This document shows positions 42,037-49,651 of a stretch of 64,000 nt of DNA, one piece after another (positions within the stretch are counted from its first letter, which is position 1; the number at the start of each line of letters is the position of its first letter). Location of the stretch: the NCBI RefSeq assembly GCF_014287435.1, contig NZ_JACOPG010000001.1, positions 310,001-374,000 on the forward strand, given 5' to 3'. The translations under genes were made by a program, and so were the position numbers. The notes under the pieces are model-generated. The model was not told the DNA's origin. It did no database searches and was given only the letters and a program-made list of their open reading frames with translations. The DNA is from Roseburia lenta (lineage in GTDB: Bacteria; Bacillota; Clostridia; Lachnospirales; Lachnospiraceae).

Positions 42037-42053
42037 GTGCCGACTGTCGGCAC
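42037..42053. repeat. Palindrome copy 20
   Basis: GTGCCGACTGTCGGCAC, 22 nt before the MuF-C-like gene. Confidence 0.9.
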
Positions 42054-42061
42054 ATTTTCTT

Positions 42062-43141
42062 TTATGAAAAGTTAGGATGTATCACATCTTCAATAATATT
42101 TTTTGCGACTTCATCCACCATCACCTGTGGTGTCTGATTTTCTACATCCATTTTTTTCTGCGTAGTAGAAAGAGCATGATCTATATGCAACAGTGCCTCT
42201 GAGGCGATGGATATTTCCTTTCTTTCTGCATCGTAATAATAGGCATGGTCAGACAATCTGTCTTCTGGAGATACAAATGTTTCATTGATTTCTTGTATCA
42301 TTTTTTCTACATCTGTAACCATGTCTTTGTTTAGTCCATCCTCCATCATTGACGGTGGCAGGATTAATACCTCATGCACACTACTCGGAATAATTAGATA
42401 AGAACCGCCTACCCGATCTGCCAATTCATCCATAATCCCTGGCAAAAATAGGTTTGCTGCACCATGATTCTGGGATTGATTCCTTACAACTAACAGTGGT
42501 ATATCATTCTCAAAATCCATATTTACAGCTGGCGACATTTCTTTTAACAGCTGATCCATTGGCTCAATAACAGTTGGTAAAATTTTTGACATATTCTTGG
42601 TCGCTTCTTCATAAACCTCATCAAAACCTTTTTCCCAATTCTTCAGAAGTTCCTCATTGACAACAATAGATGCGTTTACAGCTTCGTTTTGCGTCCACAT
42701 CTGCCCGATCATAATACGTACCTGTACCTGCAAATCTCCTACCTGTTTATGAAGATCTGAAAGATTACTCTCTTTTCGTGGCATAGAGGCCATGGAAAGA
42801 AACAATTTCCCTTTTGCATACTCGTAATCATCTCTCACTCGAATAGCATCTTGTCTCATATTTTCGACCCGAATTTTATCCTCACTTTCATAAATTTCCG
42901 TCACATCATTTGCAACTGCCATCAGCATTTCCAGTTCCTCATACAAACCGTATTTTTCATACATCTCATCCAGGTTAATGACTGGTGCAATATTCTCTTC
43001 TTCTGTTCGAAGTACCAAGCCGGTATACTCACCTGTCTGGTTAATTCCAGACACTAACTCTGGTGTATAGTTGGCAAATTGTTCTGGCAGCATACCAGTA
43101 ATAAACTGTTCGATTGTTTGATAAAATTCTCCTTTTGTCAT
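42062..43141 (-). CDS. DUF5688 family protein
   Basis: A 359-residue protein. FITGMLPEQFANYTPELVSG, NIAPVINLDEMYEKY and AVANDVTEIYESEDKIRVENM are typical of DUF5688, frequent in Lachnospiraceae conjugative elements and of unknown role. Start at 43141 after CAAGGAGGAAAC. First gene of the module D operon (DUF5688, MuF-C-like, ArdA, PcfB-like, VirD4), a set likely to be made early in transfer (inference). Confidence 0.8.
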   Translation of the reverse strand: MTKGEFYQTIEQFITGMLPEQFANYTPELVSGINQTGEYTGLVLRTEEENIAPVINLDEMYEKYGLYEELEMLMAVANDVTEIYESEDKIRVENMRQDAIRVRDDYEYAKGKLFLSMASMPRKESNLSDLHKQVGDLQVQVRIMIGQMWTQNEAVNASIVVNEELLKNWEKGFDEVYEEATKNMSKILPTVIEPMDQLLKEMSPAVNMDFENDIPLLVVRNQSQNHGAANLFLPGIMDELADRVGGSYLIIPSSVHEVLILPPSMMEDGLNKDMVTDVEKMIQEINETFVSPEDRLSDHAYYYDAERKEISIASEALLHIDHALSTTQKKMDVENQTPQVMVDEVAKNIIEDVIHPNFS

Positions 43142-43166
43142 CTTGTTTCCTCCTTGATTTTGGCAA

Positions 43167-43203
43167 CAAAAAAACCGCATGTGAAAAAATCACATACGGT
43201 TTT
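43167..43203 (-). terminator. Leader terminator (attenuator) of the VirD4 operon
   Basis: AACCGTATGTGA pairs with TCACATGCGGTT on the minus strand around a short T loop, followed by seven Ts. It ends 25 nt before the first ATG. Confidence 0.8.
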
Positions 43204-43229
43204 ACTTGTTATTTTATTTTGTCACACTT

Positions 43230-43277
43230 AGCATAGCATCTCTTATAATTGATATCTAGTAGTATTTAGTATCACTT
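43230..43277 (-). promoter_or_regulatory. Transfer promoter module D
   Basis: The -10 TATGCT is at 43230-43235 (minus). Two degenerate boxes are at 43258-43277 (AGTAGTATTT, AGTATCACTT), again starting 28 nt from the -10. Confidence 0.72.
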
Positions 43278-43278
43278 T

Positions 43279-43295
43279 GTGCCGACAGTCGGCGC
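43279..43295. repeat. Palindrome copy 21, after the HepT gene
   Basis: GTGCCGACAGTCGGCGC, one imperfect arm. It lies between the hepT stop and the module D boxes, so here it is not next to a ribosome site. Confidence 0.82.
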
Positions 43296-43296
43296 A

Positions 43297-43692
43297 CTAC
43301 ATTCTTGGTGCTCTCTCATCAATTTCTGGTTCTAAATCCTCAGTATATGGTGCAAGAACTATATTACATACTCTTTCAATTTGCTTTATATCATCGTGTG
43401 ATGTCTCCCATAATACTTCCGCATCAATATGACCATAATCGTGAACTATCATATTTCTCATGCCACTGATCGCGCGCCATGGCAGGTCATACTGACTTTT
43501 AAATTCATCTGACAATTTCTTAGTCAACTCGCAAATCTGCATTACATCAAATGCAATCGTTCTTTCGTAGGTAGATTCTGTTACAAAAGTATCGTATGAA
43601 CCTTCAAACTTAGCGTGTGTATGACTAATATCTTCGCAATAATCATTAATGTGATTTATCAACCCCAAATCTCTAACTTCGCTATTTAGCAT
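43297..43692 (-). CDS. hepT: HepT-family toxin (HEPN ribonuclease)
   Basis: A 131-residue protein of the HEPN/DUF86 type. The catalytic motif Rx4-6H appears as RNMIVHDYGHID at about 85. Helices THAKFEGSYDTF and ERTIAFDVMQICELTKKLS precede it. It overlaps mntA by 11 bp. In known HepT/MntA pairs the antitoxin AMPylates the toxin. Confidence 0.87.
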   Translation of the reverse strand: MLNSEVRDLGLINHINDYCEDISHTHAKFEGSYDTFVTESTYERTIAFDVMQICELTKKLSDEFKSQYDLPWRAISGMRNMIVHDYGHIDAEVLWETSHDDIKQIERVCNIVLAPYTEDLEPEIDERAPRM

Positions 43693-43972
43693 AAATCAAT
43701 ACCTCATCCCTTCCTATTTTCCCCAAAAATTCATCTGATAAACTTTGCGTGGTAACTACATCAATCTCTGCATTCAATGCATCTTCTAAATCTGCGTAAA
43801 ATGCACCCAATCGTATGCCAGAGCACACATTTCCGCGATCAATCCGGAAATCAATATCACTTTCCTCTGTTTGCTCTCCTCTTGCATAGGATCCAAACAG
43901 CCATACTTTATCTATATCATATGTTTTCGCTATAGGTTCCGTAATTTTTTTTATTTCATTGATATTATACAT
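43682..43972 (-). CDS. mntA: MntA-family nucleotidyltransferase antitoxin
   Basis: A 96-residue minimal nucleotidyltransferase. VWLFGSYARGEQTEESDIDF gives the GSYARG-x-x-x-x-x-SDIDF signature with both metal Asp residues, so it should be active as the AMPylating antitoxin of HepT. Own upstream promoter region; it stabilises the element (inference). Confidence 0.87.
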   Translation of the reverse strand: MYNINEIKKITEPIAKTYDIDKVWLFGSYARGEQTEESDIDFRIDRGNVCSGIRLGAFYADLEDALNAEIDVVTTQSLSDEFLGKIGRDEVLIYAK

Positions 43973-44078
43973 AAATCAACACCTCTGTTCTTGTACAATC
44001 AACTATACTTTGATTATATTATACAAAATTCATCTGATTTCTTCAACAAAACCTTATTCGTTGACACAATGAATCATG

Positions 44079-44276
44079 TCATTGCTCGCGTCCTGCCTTA
44101 CTATATCCTTTCGGAATTATATGTACTTTATTCCTTCCCTCTACCATTTCCTTAACTTTCAGTTGTCCATATGTAAGTCCCAGCTCTCTTGCCCTAATAG
44201 CCTCACCGGTCAACCTGTCCATTTCTGCCGGCACGATATGTTTTAAGCATCGGCTATATTTTTCTGTATTTCCCAT
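44079..44276 (-). CDS. Small basic protein of unknown function
   Basis: A 65-residue protein: RCLKHIVPAEMDRLTGEAIRARELGLTYGQLKVKEM. The LGLTYGQLKVKEM segment resembles a helix-turn-helix turn, but this is too short to be sure. GGATTGGAG ribosome site right after palindrome copy 22. Last gene of the replication operon. Confidence 0.6.
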   Translation of the reverse strand: MGNTEKYSRCLKHIVPAEMDRLTGEAIRARELGLTYGQLKVKEMVEGRNKVHIIPKGYSKAGREQ

Positions 44277-44290
44277 ATGTTCTCCAATCC

Positions 44291-44307
44291 GTGCCGACTA
44301 TCGGCAC
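44291..44307. repeat. Palindrome copy 22
   Basis: GTGCCGACTATCGGCAC, 14 nt before the 65-residue gene. Confidence 0.88.
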
Positions 44308-44309
44308 AA

Positions 44310-45050
44310 TTACATCATTGGTCTGTGTTCTGCTTGTAGATCAAACATATCATGCATATGCCATCTTGACATCTCATCTATGCTCAGATCAACCGCCTCA
44401 TCCAACGCTGCAAAGTTTAATTCTGGTTCCTCCTGTAACAATAGATCAATAGCTGCATCCGCAATCTCCGATAACCTGTTGTAGGACATCTTCTGTTCAT
44501 CACGATGTTGTTGTGGAAGTTTATCCTCCACAGCCTTGCCTTCTAGCACATAATCCACAATCATATCTGCCAGTTCATCTGCAGAATGTTCAATGGAAAT
44601 CCTGCTTTTTTGCCAGGTGCCTTTTGTACCATTGATACCATTCAACAATTTCAGCCCCTTTGCCGGTGGCTCCCACGCATTCAAATTGACTGTATAATCA
44701 TCTAGTAACACATCCTCTTCCAGTATCTTGTTCGGAACATACATTGTCTTATCCTCACCGCATGGCACAAATATTCGATGCCTTTCATCAATCTCCGGAA
44801 GATAAATATTTAACCATTCGTTCTTTTCTACCTGCGCATACTTGCTATCTGTCAAAACTGCAGATAGCACAAACACCTCTATCTCATCTCTTGCCTGTAC
44901 CATACGCACAGCGTCCACTACATTTACTTGTGGTGTCAGATTGGCAAAATATCCCTGCTCGTACAACGTTTCGAGTTTATCAATCTGATTGAATACTGCC
45001 AATGTTCCATCCATGTCAACAAACAACCTTGGTTTTCTTTCGTTCATCAT
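44310..45050 (-). CDS. HAD-type 5'(3')-deoxyribonucleotidase-like protein
   Basis: A 246-residue protein. LFVDMDGTLAVF carries the HAD nucleophile motif DxDGT, EVFVLSAVL is motif II-like, and EDVLLDDYTVNLNAWEPP matches the C-terminal acidic motif of the NT5C branch. The last 80 residues are an added helical, acidic tail. Start at 45050 (second ATG), 9 nt after GGGAGG. Such genes are common cargo of mobile elements; the role here is not clear. Confidence 0.75.
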   Translation of the reverse strand: MMNERKPRLFVDMDGTLAVFNQIDKLETLYEQGYFANLTPQVNVVDAVRMVQARDEIEVFVLSAVLTDSKYAQVEKNEWLNIYLPEIDERHRIFVPCGEDKTMYVPNKILEEDVLLDDYTVNLNAWEPPAKGLKLLNGINGTKGTWQKSRISIEHSADELADMIVDYVLEGKAVEDKLPQQHRDEQKMSYNRLSEIADAAIDLLLQEEPELNFAALDEAVDLSIDEMSRWHMHDMFDLQAEHRPMM

Positions 45051-45055
45051 ATGCA

Positions 45056-46039
45056 TTATCCTCCCTGAGTACCGGCAGTCGGCGCATTATTTTCATGCTG
45101 TTCATGCCTTTTTGTTTCCTGTTTTTGTTTCTGTGCTCCCAGCTCCATATCATGCATCGTCCAATTGTGATAATAGATCTTCATGGAATCCGGTGCATTA
45201 TAAAGTGATGTACGCAAATATGCCCTGATATTTGCAATCTTACTGGTAGTTCCTTCGACACAATCCAGCACATAACCTACATGCTCCATGGTCAGTTTGG
45301 CAAATCTAAGTTGCACTATACTGACCGGTCGTTCTCTGGATCCGACATGAATCACGGAATCCGTTGGCATCAACATAACATCCATGATGGTGTCTACAAT
45401 CGTATCAATCAATCCAATCTCATCCGGTCGATCACATAAAAGGGCATCATAGTCAATGCTATCTTTCACCTTCTCAACCATATGCTCATAAAATTCAACA
45501 TACGCCTTATCATCTTTCGGATAGATAGATTGATTATTAGATATATTAGTATTTTGTTTATTTAGTATTTTATTAGCGTCACAAGAATCCGTATCCCGTG
45601 TTTCCGTATACGGTTTTTTGTGACACGGTTCAAGTCCGCTATTTATCAGTGTTTCCACCGTGTCACAATTTTTGTGACACGGTGATATATCTTCCATTTG
45701 CGCATCCTTTTTTTCTTCGTGTTCTAATATGTATTGCTCACATTCCTCCGGTGACTCAAAAATAATATAATCAATATCTCCAAATCTTCCTGCCGTCCCC
45801 CGGATCTGTTGTCTAATGATATAACCATGCTCTATCAATTCATTCACGATACCCGAAATTGTATTAATTGATTCCTTATTGATTGCAGCCAATCCACGCA
45901 AGGTATAATCCCAATCATCTGGCAAAGACAACATAAGCGACAACAATCCCTTTGCCTTTAAAGATAATTCTTTATCACGCAAATGCATATTAGACATCAC
46001 TGTGTAATTTTTGTTCTTTTCTACGCGAAATACTCCCAT
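45056..46039 (-). CDS. Replication-initiator-like helix-turn-helix protein
   Basis: A 327-residue protein. FRVEKNKNYTVMSNMHLRDKELSLKAKGLLSLMLSLPDDWDYT plus LAAINKESINTISGIVNELIEHGYI is the winged-helix start of DUF6017/RepA-type proteins encoded in Tn1549-like elements. The C-terminal part (PSDEKAYVEFYEHMVEKVK-like, 185-300) matches the DUF6017 region. The stop overlaps the HAD gene leader and the C-terminus reads APTAGT through palindrome copy 23. Confidence 0.75.
   Translation of the reverse strand: MGVFRVEKNKNYTVMSNMHLRDKELSLKAKGLLSLMLSLPDDWDYTLRGLAAINKESINTISGIVNELIEHGYIIRQQIRGTAGRFGDIDYIIFESPEECEQYILEHEEKKDAQMEDISPCHKNCDTVETLINSGLEPCHKKPYTETRDTDSCDANKILNKQNTNISNNQSIYPKDDKAYVEFYEHMVEKVKDSIDYDALLCDRPDEIGLIDTIVDTIMDVMLMPTDSVIHVGSRERPVSIVQLRFAKLTMEHVGYVLDCVEGTTSKIANIRAYLRTSLYNAPDSMKIYYHNWTMHDMELGAQKQKQETKRHEQHENNAPTAGTQGG
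45069..45085. repeat. Palindrome copy 23, before the HAD gene
   Basis: GTACCGGCAGTCGGCGC, a degenerate copy encoding APTAGT and ending the initiator gene, about 19 nt before the HAD start. Confidence 0.72.
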
Positions 46040-46091
46040 AGCTTCTCCTGCATTTTAAAAATTTAACCCTTAATCATAGGTCAATATTTTT

Positions 46092-46382
46092 TCAACGAAT
46101 CTCGTTTATATTCTTTATTATGAGATTATTAGGCTTTACCTTCTGCCATCCTACAATTTCTTGCAATTCTGCATTAGGAATTTGCAAAAAAGCTGATTGT
46201 GGGGTAAAACATATATATAGTTCATCAATTAGATTGCTTTTCATCAAGTTTTGTAAATCTAAACATTGAATACAAGGCATTGTTGCTTCCGGAACAAACG
46301 AATGATCCAAACATAATTTATGTGACACAATTCTAATTTCACTTGGACAATACATTTCATCATAATATATACTTGTTTTCAT
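46092..46382 (-). CDS. Possible small protein of unknown function
   Basis: A 96-residue frame with protein-like composition (LIDELYICFTPQSAFLQIPN) but no clear ribosome site. It is divergent from the DUF6037 gene, with 20 bp between starts. No family recognised. Confidence 0.4.
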   Translation of the reverse strand: MKTSIYYDEMYCPSEIRIVSHKLCLDHSFVPEATMPCIQCLDLQNLMKSNLIDELYICFTPQSAFLQIPNAELQEIVGWQKVKPNNLIIKNINEIR

Positions 46383-46402
46383 ACTTGATATGGAGGTGCT
46401 TT

Positions 46403-46990
46403 ATGCAATACAAATTCACTCATTTAAGACCCATATGCTCCAGCATGAGAAGAAATCGAAAAAGTCTGGAACAATTTGACTTTGTATATAATGACATAAA
46501 ATTCGACTGCATTATTGACATTGATGCTCATCCTTTTGAAATCATGGTAGGAGCACTAAAATATAATTTTGCTTTTATCTTATATGTTTATCCTGGCTTT
46601 GTTACAGAGATGAAAGATGAAGACTATTATAAATTATGTCAAATTCTTAATCTGAATTACAAAGAGCACCATTTTTCCTCCTTTGCCTTTCTTACATTAA
46701 TTGACAACAATATTCCTTCCGAGAGCAGTCCATCACCAGTTCCTCTAAAATATATTTATCCGTTCAGGAAAAATACTCTTTCAAAAGCAGAGCGAGAAGA
46801 AGGATTTATTTTCTGTGGCTGGCTACCACATAAAGGCAGACATAATGGTCACGTTCAAAACCTTGCCAAAACAGAAAAACTTCTAGGAAAGTCTATTGCT
46901 GCATATTGTGAGAAAAATGATATTAGTTCTAAATGGACTACCGATATAACTAAGGAAAAAGACATTAGTTTTCCCTGGGATAATCCATAA
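46403..46990 (+). CDS. DUF6037 family protein
   Basis: A 195-residue protein. FTHLRPICSSMRRNRKSLEQFDF at the N-terminus and FIFCGWLPHKGRHNGHVQNLAKTEKLLG near the C-terminus match the DUF6037 group found on mobile elements; function unknown. The start at 46403 has TGGAGGTGC upstream. Low GC compared with neighbours, suggesting cargo. Confidence 0.7.
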   Translation: MQYKFTHLRPICSSMRRNRKSLEQFDFVYNDIKFDCIIDIDAHPFEIMVGALKYNFAFILYVYPGFVTEMKDEDYYKLCQILNLNYKEHHFSSFAFLTLIDNNIPSESSPSPVPLKYIYPFRKNTLSKAEREEGFIFCGWLPHKGRHNGHVQNLAKTEKLLGKSIAAYCEKNDISSKWTTDITKEKDISFPWDNP

Positions 46991-47337
46991 ATATCCCCTT
47001 TCCGCCCCCGGTATAAACCGGAGGCAACATCATGGCTTATTTTTCGTGATATATAAAATAAATCCACATGAACTCCTTCTTTTCTGCATAGAAGGACTAT
47101 GCAGCGGTGTTTCAACCAATTTGTAGTTATTTTGGGCATTCTCCCAATGTCATAAAACCCCTTAGGGCAGTATAACCATCTAACATTCCCCCATATACCA
47201 CTTCATTTCTATGCGTCCTCCGGAAACTTTGGGGAATATCCGGAGGACAAAGCAATATATGCCCGGCTGACACAACCGGGAGTCCTTCCACGCCTTTTGA
47301 CAGCCACAACTTATAGTTGGATGGAAGGATATATGGA
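46991..47337. other. Densely structured non-coding region
   Basis: No plausible gene. Perfect hairpins are CTGCATAG/CTATGCAG at 47084-47104, GTCCTCCGGA/TCCGGAGGAC at 47215-47248, CCCGG/CCGGG at 47262-47280, and TCCTTCCA/TGGAAGGA at 47283-47329 with CAAC/GTTG inside. It could be an origin, a single-strand initiation site or a structured RNA. Strand unknown. Confidence 0.55.
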
Positions 47338-47568
47338 TCAATCCTCTTTTTTATACAGGGTTCTGATTAGAATAACCCCCATGATGATCACACATGTCAT
47401 TCTAAGAACAGTTCCTACAATCCCCGGAATATGTAACGCATTTATCACAATAAAAGCCACTGCATCAATCAGGCATATGCCAAGGCGTTTAAGCAACACC
47501 CTGCTTTTACGATCCTCCATTGTTCGTTGCAAGCGTTCCTGCAGTCTTTCTTTCCAACTCTGATTCAT
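47338..47568 (-). CDS. Small membrane protein after parB
   Basis: A 76-residue protein: basic N-terminus (WKERLQERLQRTMEDRKSR), then two helices (LGICLIDAVAFIVINAL, IVGTVLRMTCVIIMGVILI). Start at 47568 after TAAGGAGGATAAG. No family recognised; same operon as parAB. Confidence 0.65.
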   Translation of the reverse strand: MNQSWKERLQERLQRTMEDRKSRVLLKRLGICLIDAVAFIVINALHIPGIVGTVLRMTCVIIMGVILIRTLYKKED

Positions 47569-47581
47569 AATCTTATCCTCC

Positions 47582-48844
47582 TTACATATCAAATTTATTT
47601 TGCACACTTATGATATTATCTGCATCAATCCAAATCTGGCGTCCTAATGATGATATTTGTTGCCATTCTTTAGCAGATAAAGCCTGCGTTAATTCATTCA
47701 AGTATCGCTCTATTTTCTCCTGTGTCTCCTCCACAAAAACCTCCATACCCAGTTGTGGGTTTGAAACTTTTTCCTGCTTCATCTGCTCCGGCAAAACTTC
47801 TGGATAATCTGCAACATTCATCTGTCCTGCTAACTGGTCTTCCTCACCATTGTCATTCTGTGTTGGTTCAACGACTTGCTGCGTCACCTGTTTCCCTTGA
47901 ATATAAGGACAACATTCCTTGATTAATGCAACCAGGCGCTTCCATGTGATTTCATTCATCCCGCCAAGACTTACACCCCGGTAGGATCCTTTATAGGAAT
48001 ACTTTGGCTCCCGACCGGATCCGAAAGCATTTTTACATGCATGGCGTAATGCCTCTGCCCACTTATCCTCTTCCGTATCTTTCAGAATGGATTTTACATA
48101 CGCAGCAAAATGTCGGATCTGCTCTGCAGAAGGTTCCTGCGCCTGGTTCTTCTCCAGCATATATCCCTTGATCTCTTCGCGTTTTGTCAGTCCCTGCTCT
48201 ATGATCTCGTCCTGCTCCTTCTCCGGCATAGACGCCAGTGTAACTGCTGCTGATTTATCCAGTCTGCCATCCTTAAAGGCTTCCATCCCTTTTCCGCCTA
48301 GGTTACGTGATATATTCTTATAATCTGATACCACGGATCTTGACATTTGCAGTTGTGACGCCAATTTTTCCACCAATCTGCCTTTTCCGGCAAACTCCGG
48401 GAACTCCTCTGGATGCTCTGTCAGTAGCCGGCTCATACCCTCTATTTCGCGCATAATCTCATATGGTGTTTTCTCGTCATAACCATTAGACGAATAAACA
48501 GCAAATTCAGCCCTTACATCCGTCATATCCTCTTCAATGCATGGAATCATTGCAAACTGTTCCATCCCCTCCTGCTCTGCCAGGTAAACACATGCACGCC
48601 GTCTCTTATGTCCGGCAATCAATTCATATGTGTCTCCACCGGCTTTTCGCACAATACATGGTTCTAAGACTTTACCATCTGCCTTGATCAGATCAGCCAG
48701 TGCCTCTACAACATCATTCTGACGATCACGATATTGAAACACTGATTCCATGATCTTACTGTAATGGATCCGTTTGATTTTCTGCGTCACCGGTCTTTTT
48801 TCACTTGGTTTTTGTTCCGTAAAAACATCTGCAAATTTTGGCAT
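47582..48844 (-). CDS. parB: ParB-family partition protein
   Basis: A 420-residue protein. The ParB/Spo0J N-terminal fold reads HYSKIMESVFQYRDRQNDVVEALADLI, the CTP-binding signature reads GHKRRRA, and QLQMSRSVVSDYKNISRN is the DNA-binding HTH. The C-terminal half (about 260-420) is a longer linker typical of element-borne ParB. GGAGGTAGAG ribosome site, 1 bp after parA. With ParA it segregates the element when it is circular. Confidence 0.87.
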   Translation of the reverse strand: MPKFADVFTEQKPSEKRPVTQKIKRIHYSKIMESVFQYRDRQNDVVEALADLIKADGKVLEPCIVRKAGGDTYELIAGHKRRRACVYLAEQEGMEQFAMIPCIEEDMTDVRAEFAVYSSNGYDEKTPYEIMREIEGMSRLLTEHPEEFPEFAGKGRLVEKLASQLQMSRSVVSDYKNISRNLGGKGMEAFKDGRLDKSAAVTLASMPEKEQDEIIEQGLTKREEIKGYMLEKNQAQEPSAEQIRHFAAYVKSILKDTEEDKWAEALRHACKNAFGSGREPKYSYKGSYRGVSLGGMNEITWKRLVALIKECCPYIQGKQVTQQVVEPTQNDNGEEDQLAGQMNVADYPEVLPEQMKQEKVSNPQLGMEVFVEETQEKIERYLNELTQALSAKEWQQISSLGRQIWIDADNIISVQNKFDM

Positions 48845-48845
48845 C

Positions 48846-49610
48846 TTACTCTACCTCCTCCCGGATTAGATCGACCATATCTCGTATATCCTGTGCTACC
48901 GTTGCATGACTACGATGCAAATATACCGGTTTCTTCATACTATTTGCAGTTGCCACCGTCGTAGTTTCACTGATGCAAATGTCAAGCATCGGATAATCAT
49001 GCTTATATACAAGATCTGTAAAGGTTTCCTTTTGGTTTTTACGATTTGCAACACGATTGACAACAATAGACCATGGAATATCTACCATAAAATCTTCTTC
49101 ATCAACTTCCATTTCATTTAATTCCTTGGCTTGTCTCACGGATTCAATTGAAGTACTAACTAAATTAAGGTTATCCTTGGAAAAGGCATCTAATCCAATT
49201 GGCACTAATACAAAATCTGCAGCATATATTGCACTCTGAACAATATGCGAAAAGCTTGCTGGACAATCAATAATGACGTAATCATAGTCTCTTAATGACT
49301 TCAAACCCTCATATAATCCATTGATTGTCTGAACATAAGCTTTTGCATGAGAGCCACGTATATAATCAACATTTTTCCCTTTATACACAGCCTTTTTCAT
49401 ATCCTTAAAATTATCTTTTGCCAACTTGACAATATCTGCTTTCGTTCTGCCTGTCCCTTTTTCTAGCATCAAAGAAAAATTCTTTTGCTCGTCCAAATCA
49501 ATACCAAGTACTTTTTTCTGATGCTCCGTAGCTAAGCAAGATGCTAAATTAAATGACAGTGTAGTCTTTCCTACTCCACCTTTTCTGTTCCATACAGTTA
49601 TCGTTTTCAT
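48846..49610 (-). CDS. parA: ParA/Soj-family partition ATPase
   Basis: A 254-residue Walker-type ATPase. The deviant Walker A is RKGGVGKTTLSFNLA, with GIDLDEQKN and YVIIDCPASFSHIVQ following. Full length for a Soj-type ParA. Start at 49610 after GGAAAGGAGC. Confidence 0.9.
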   Translation of the reverse strand: MKTITVWNRKGGVGKTTLSFNLASCLATEHQKKVLGIDLDEQKNFSLMLEKGTGRTKADIVKLAKDNFKDMKKAVYKGKNVDYIRGSHAKAYVQTINGLYEGLKSLRDYDYVIIDCPASFSHIVQSAIYAADFVLVPIGLDAFSKDNLNLVSTSIESVRQAKELNEMEVDEEDFMVDIPWSIVVNRVANRKNQKETFTDLVYKHDYPMLDICISETTTVATANSMKKPVYLHRSHATVAQDIRDMVDLIREEVE

Positions 49611-49651
49611 ATATTGCTCCTTTCCGTGCATTTCGCACACCGCTTTCCCCA

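Noticed and set aside
10622..45085. The repeated palindrome as a CRISPR array
   Set aside because: Spacing ranges from about 150 bp to 9 kb, with genes between; no spacers and no cas genes.
10622..45085. The repeated palindrome as simple transcription terminators
   Set aside because: There is no T-run after most copies, and they lie directly before ribosome sites inside operons, where termination would silence the downstream genes.
46855..47309. Minus-strand ORFs in the structured region near 47 kb
   Set aside because: They cross several perfect hairpins, have no ribosome site and show no protein-like pattern.
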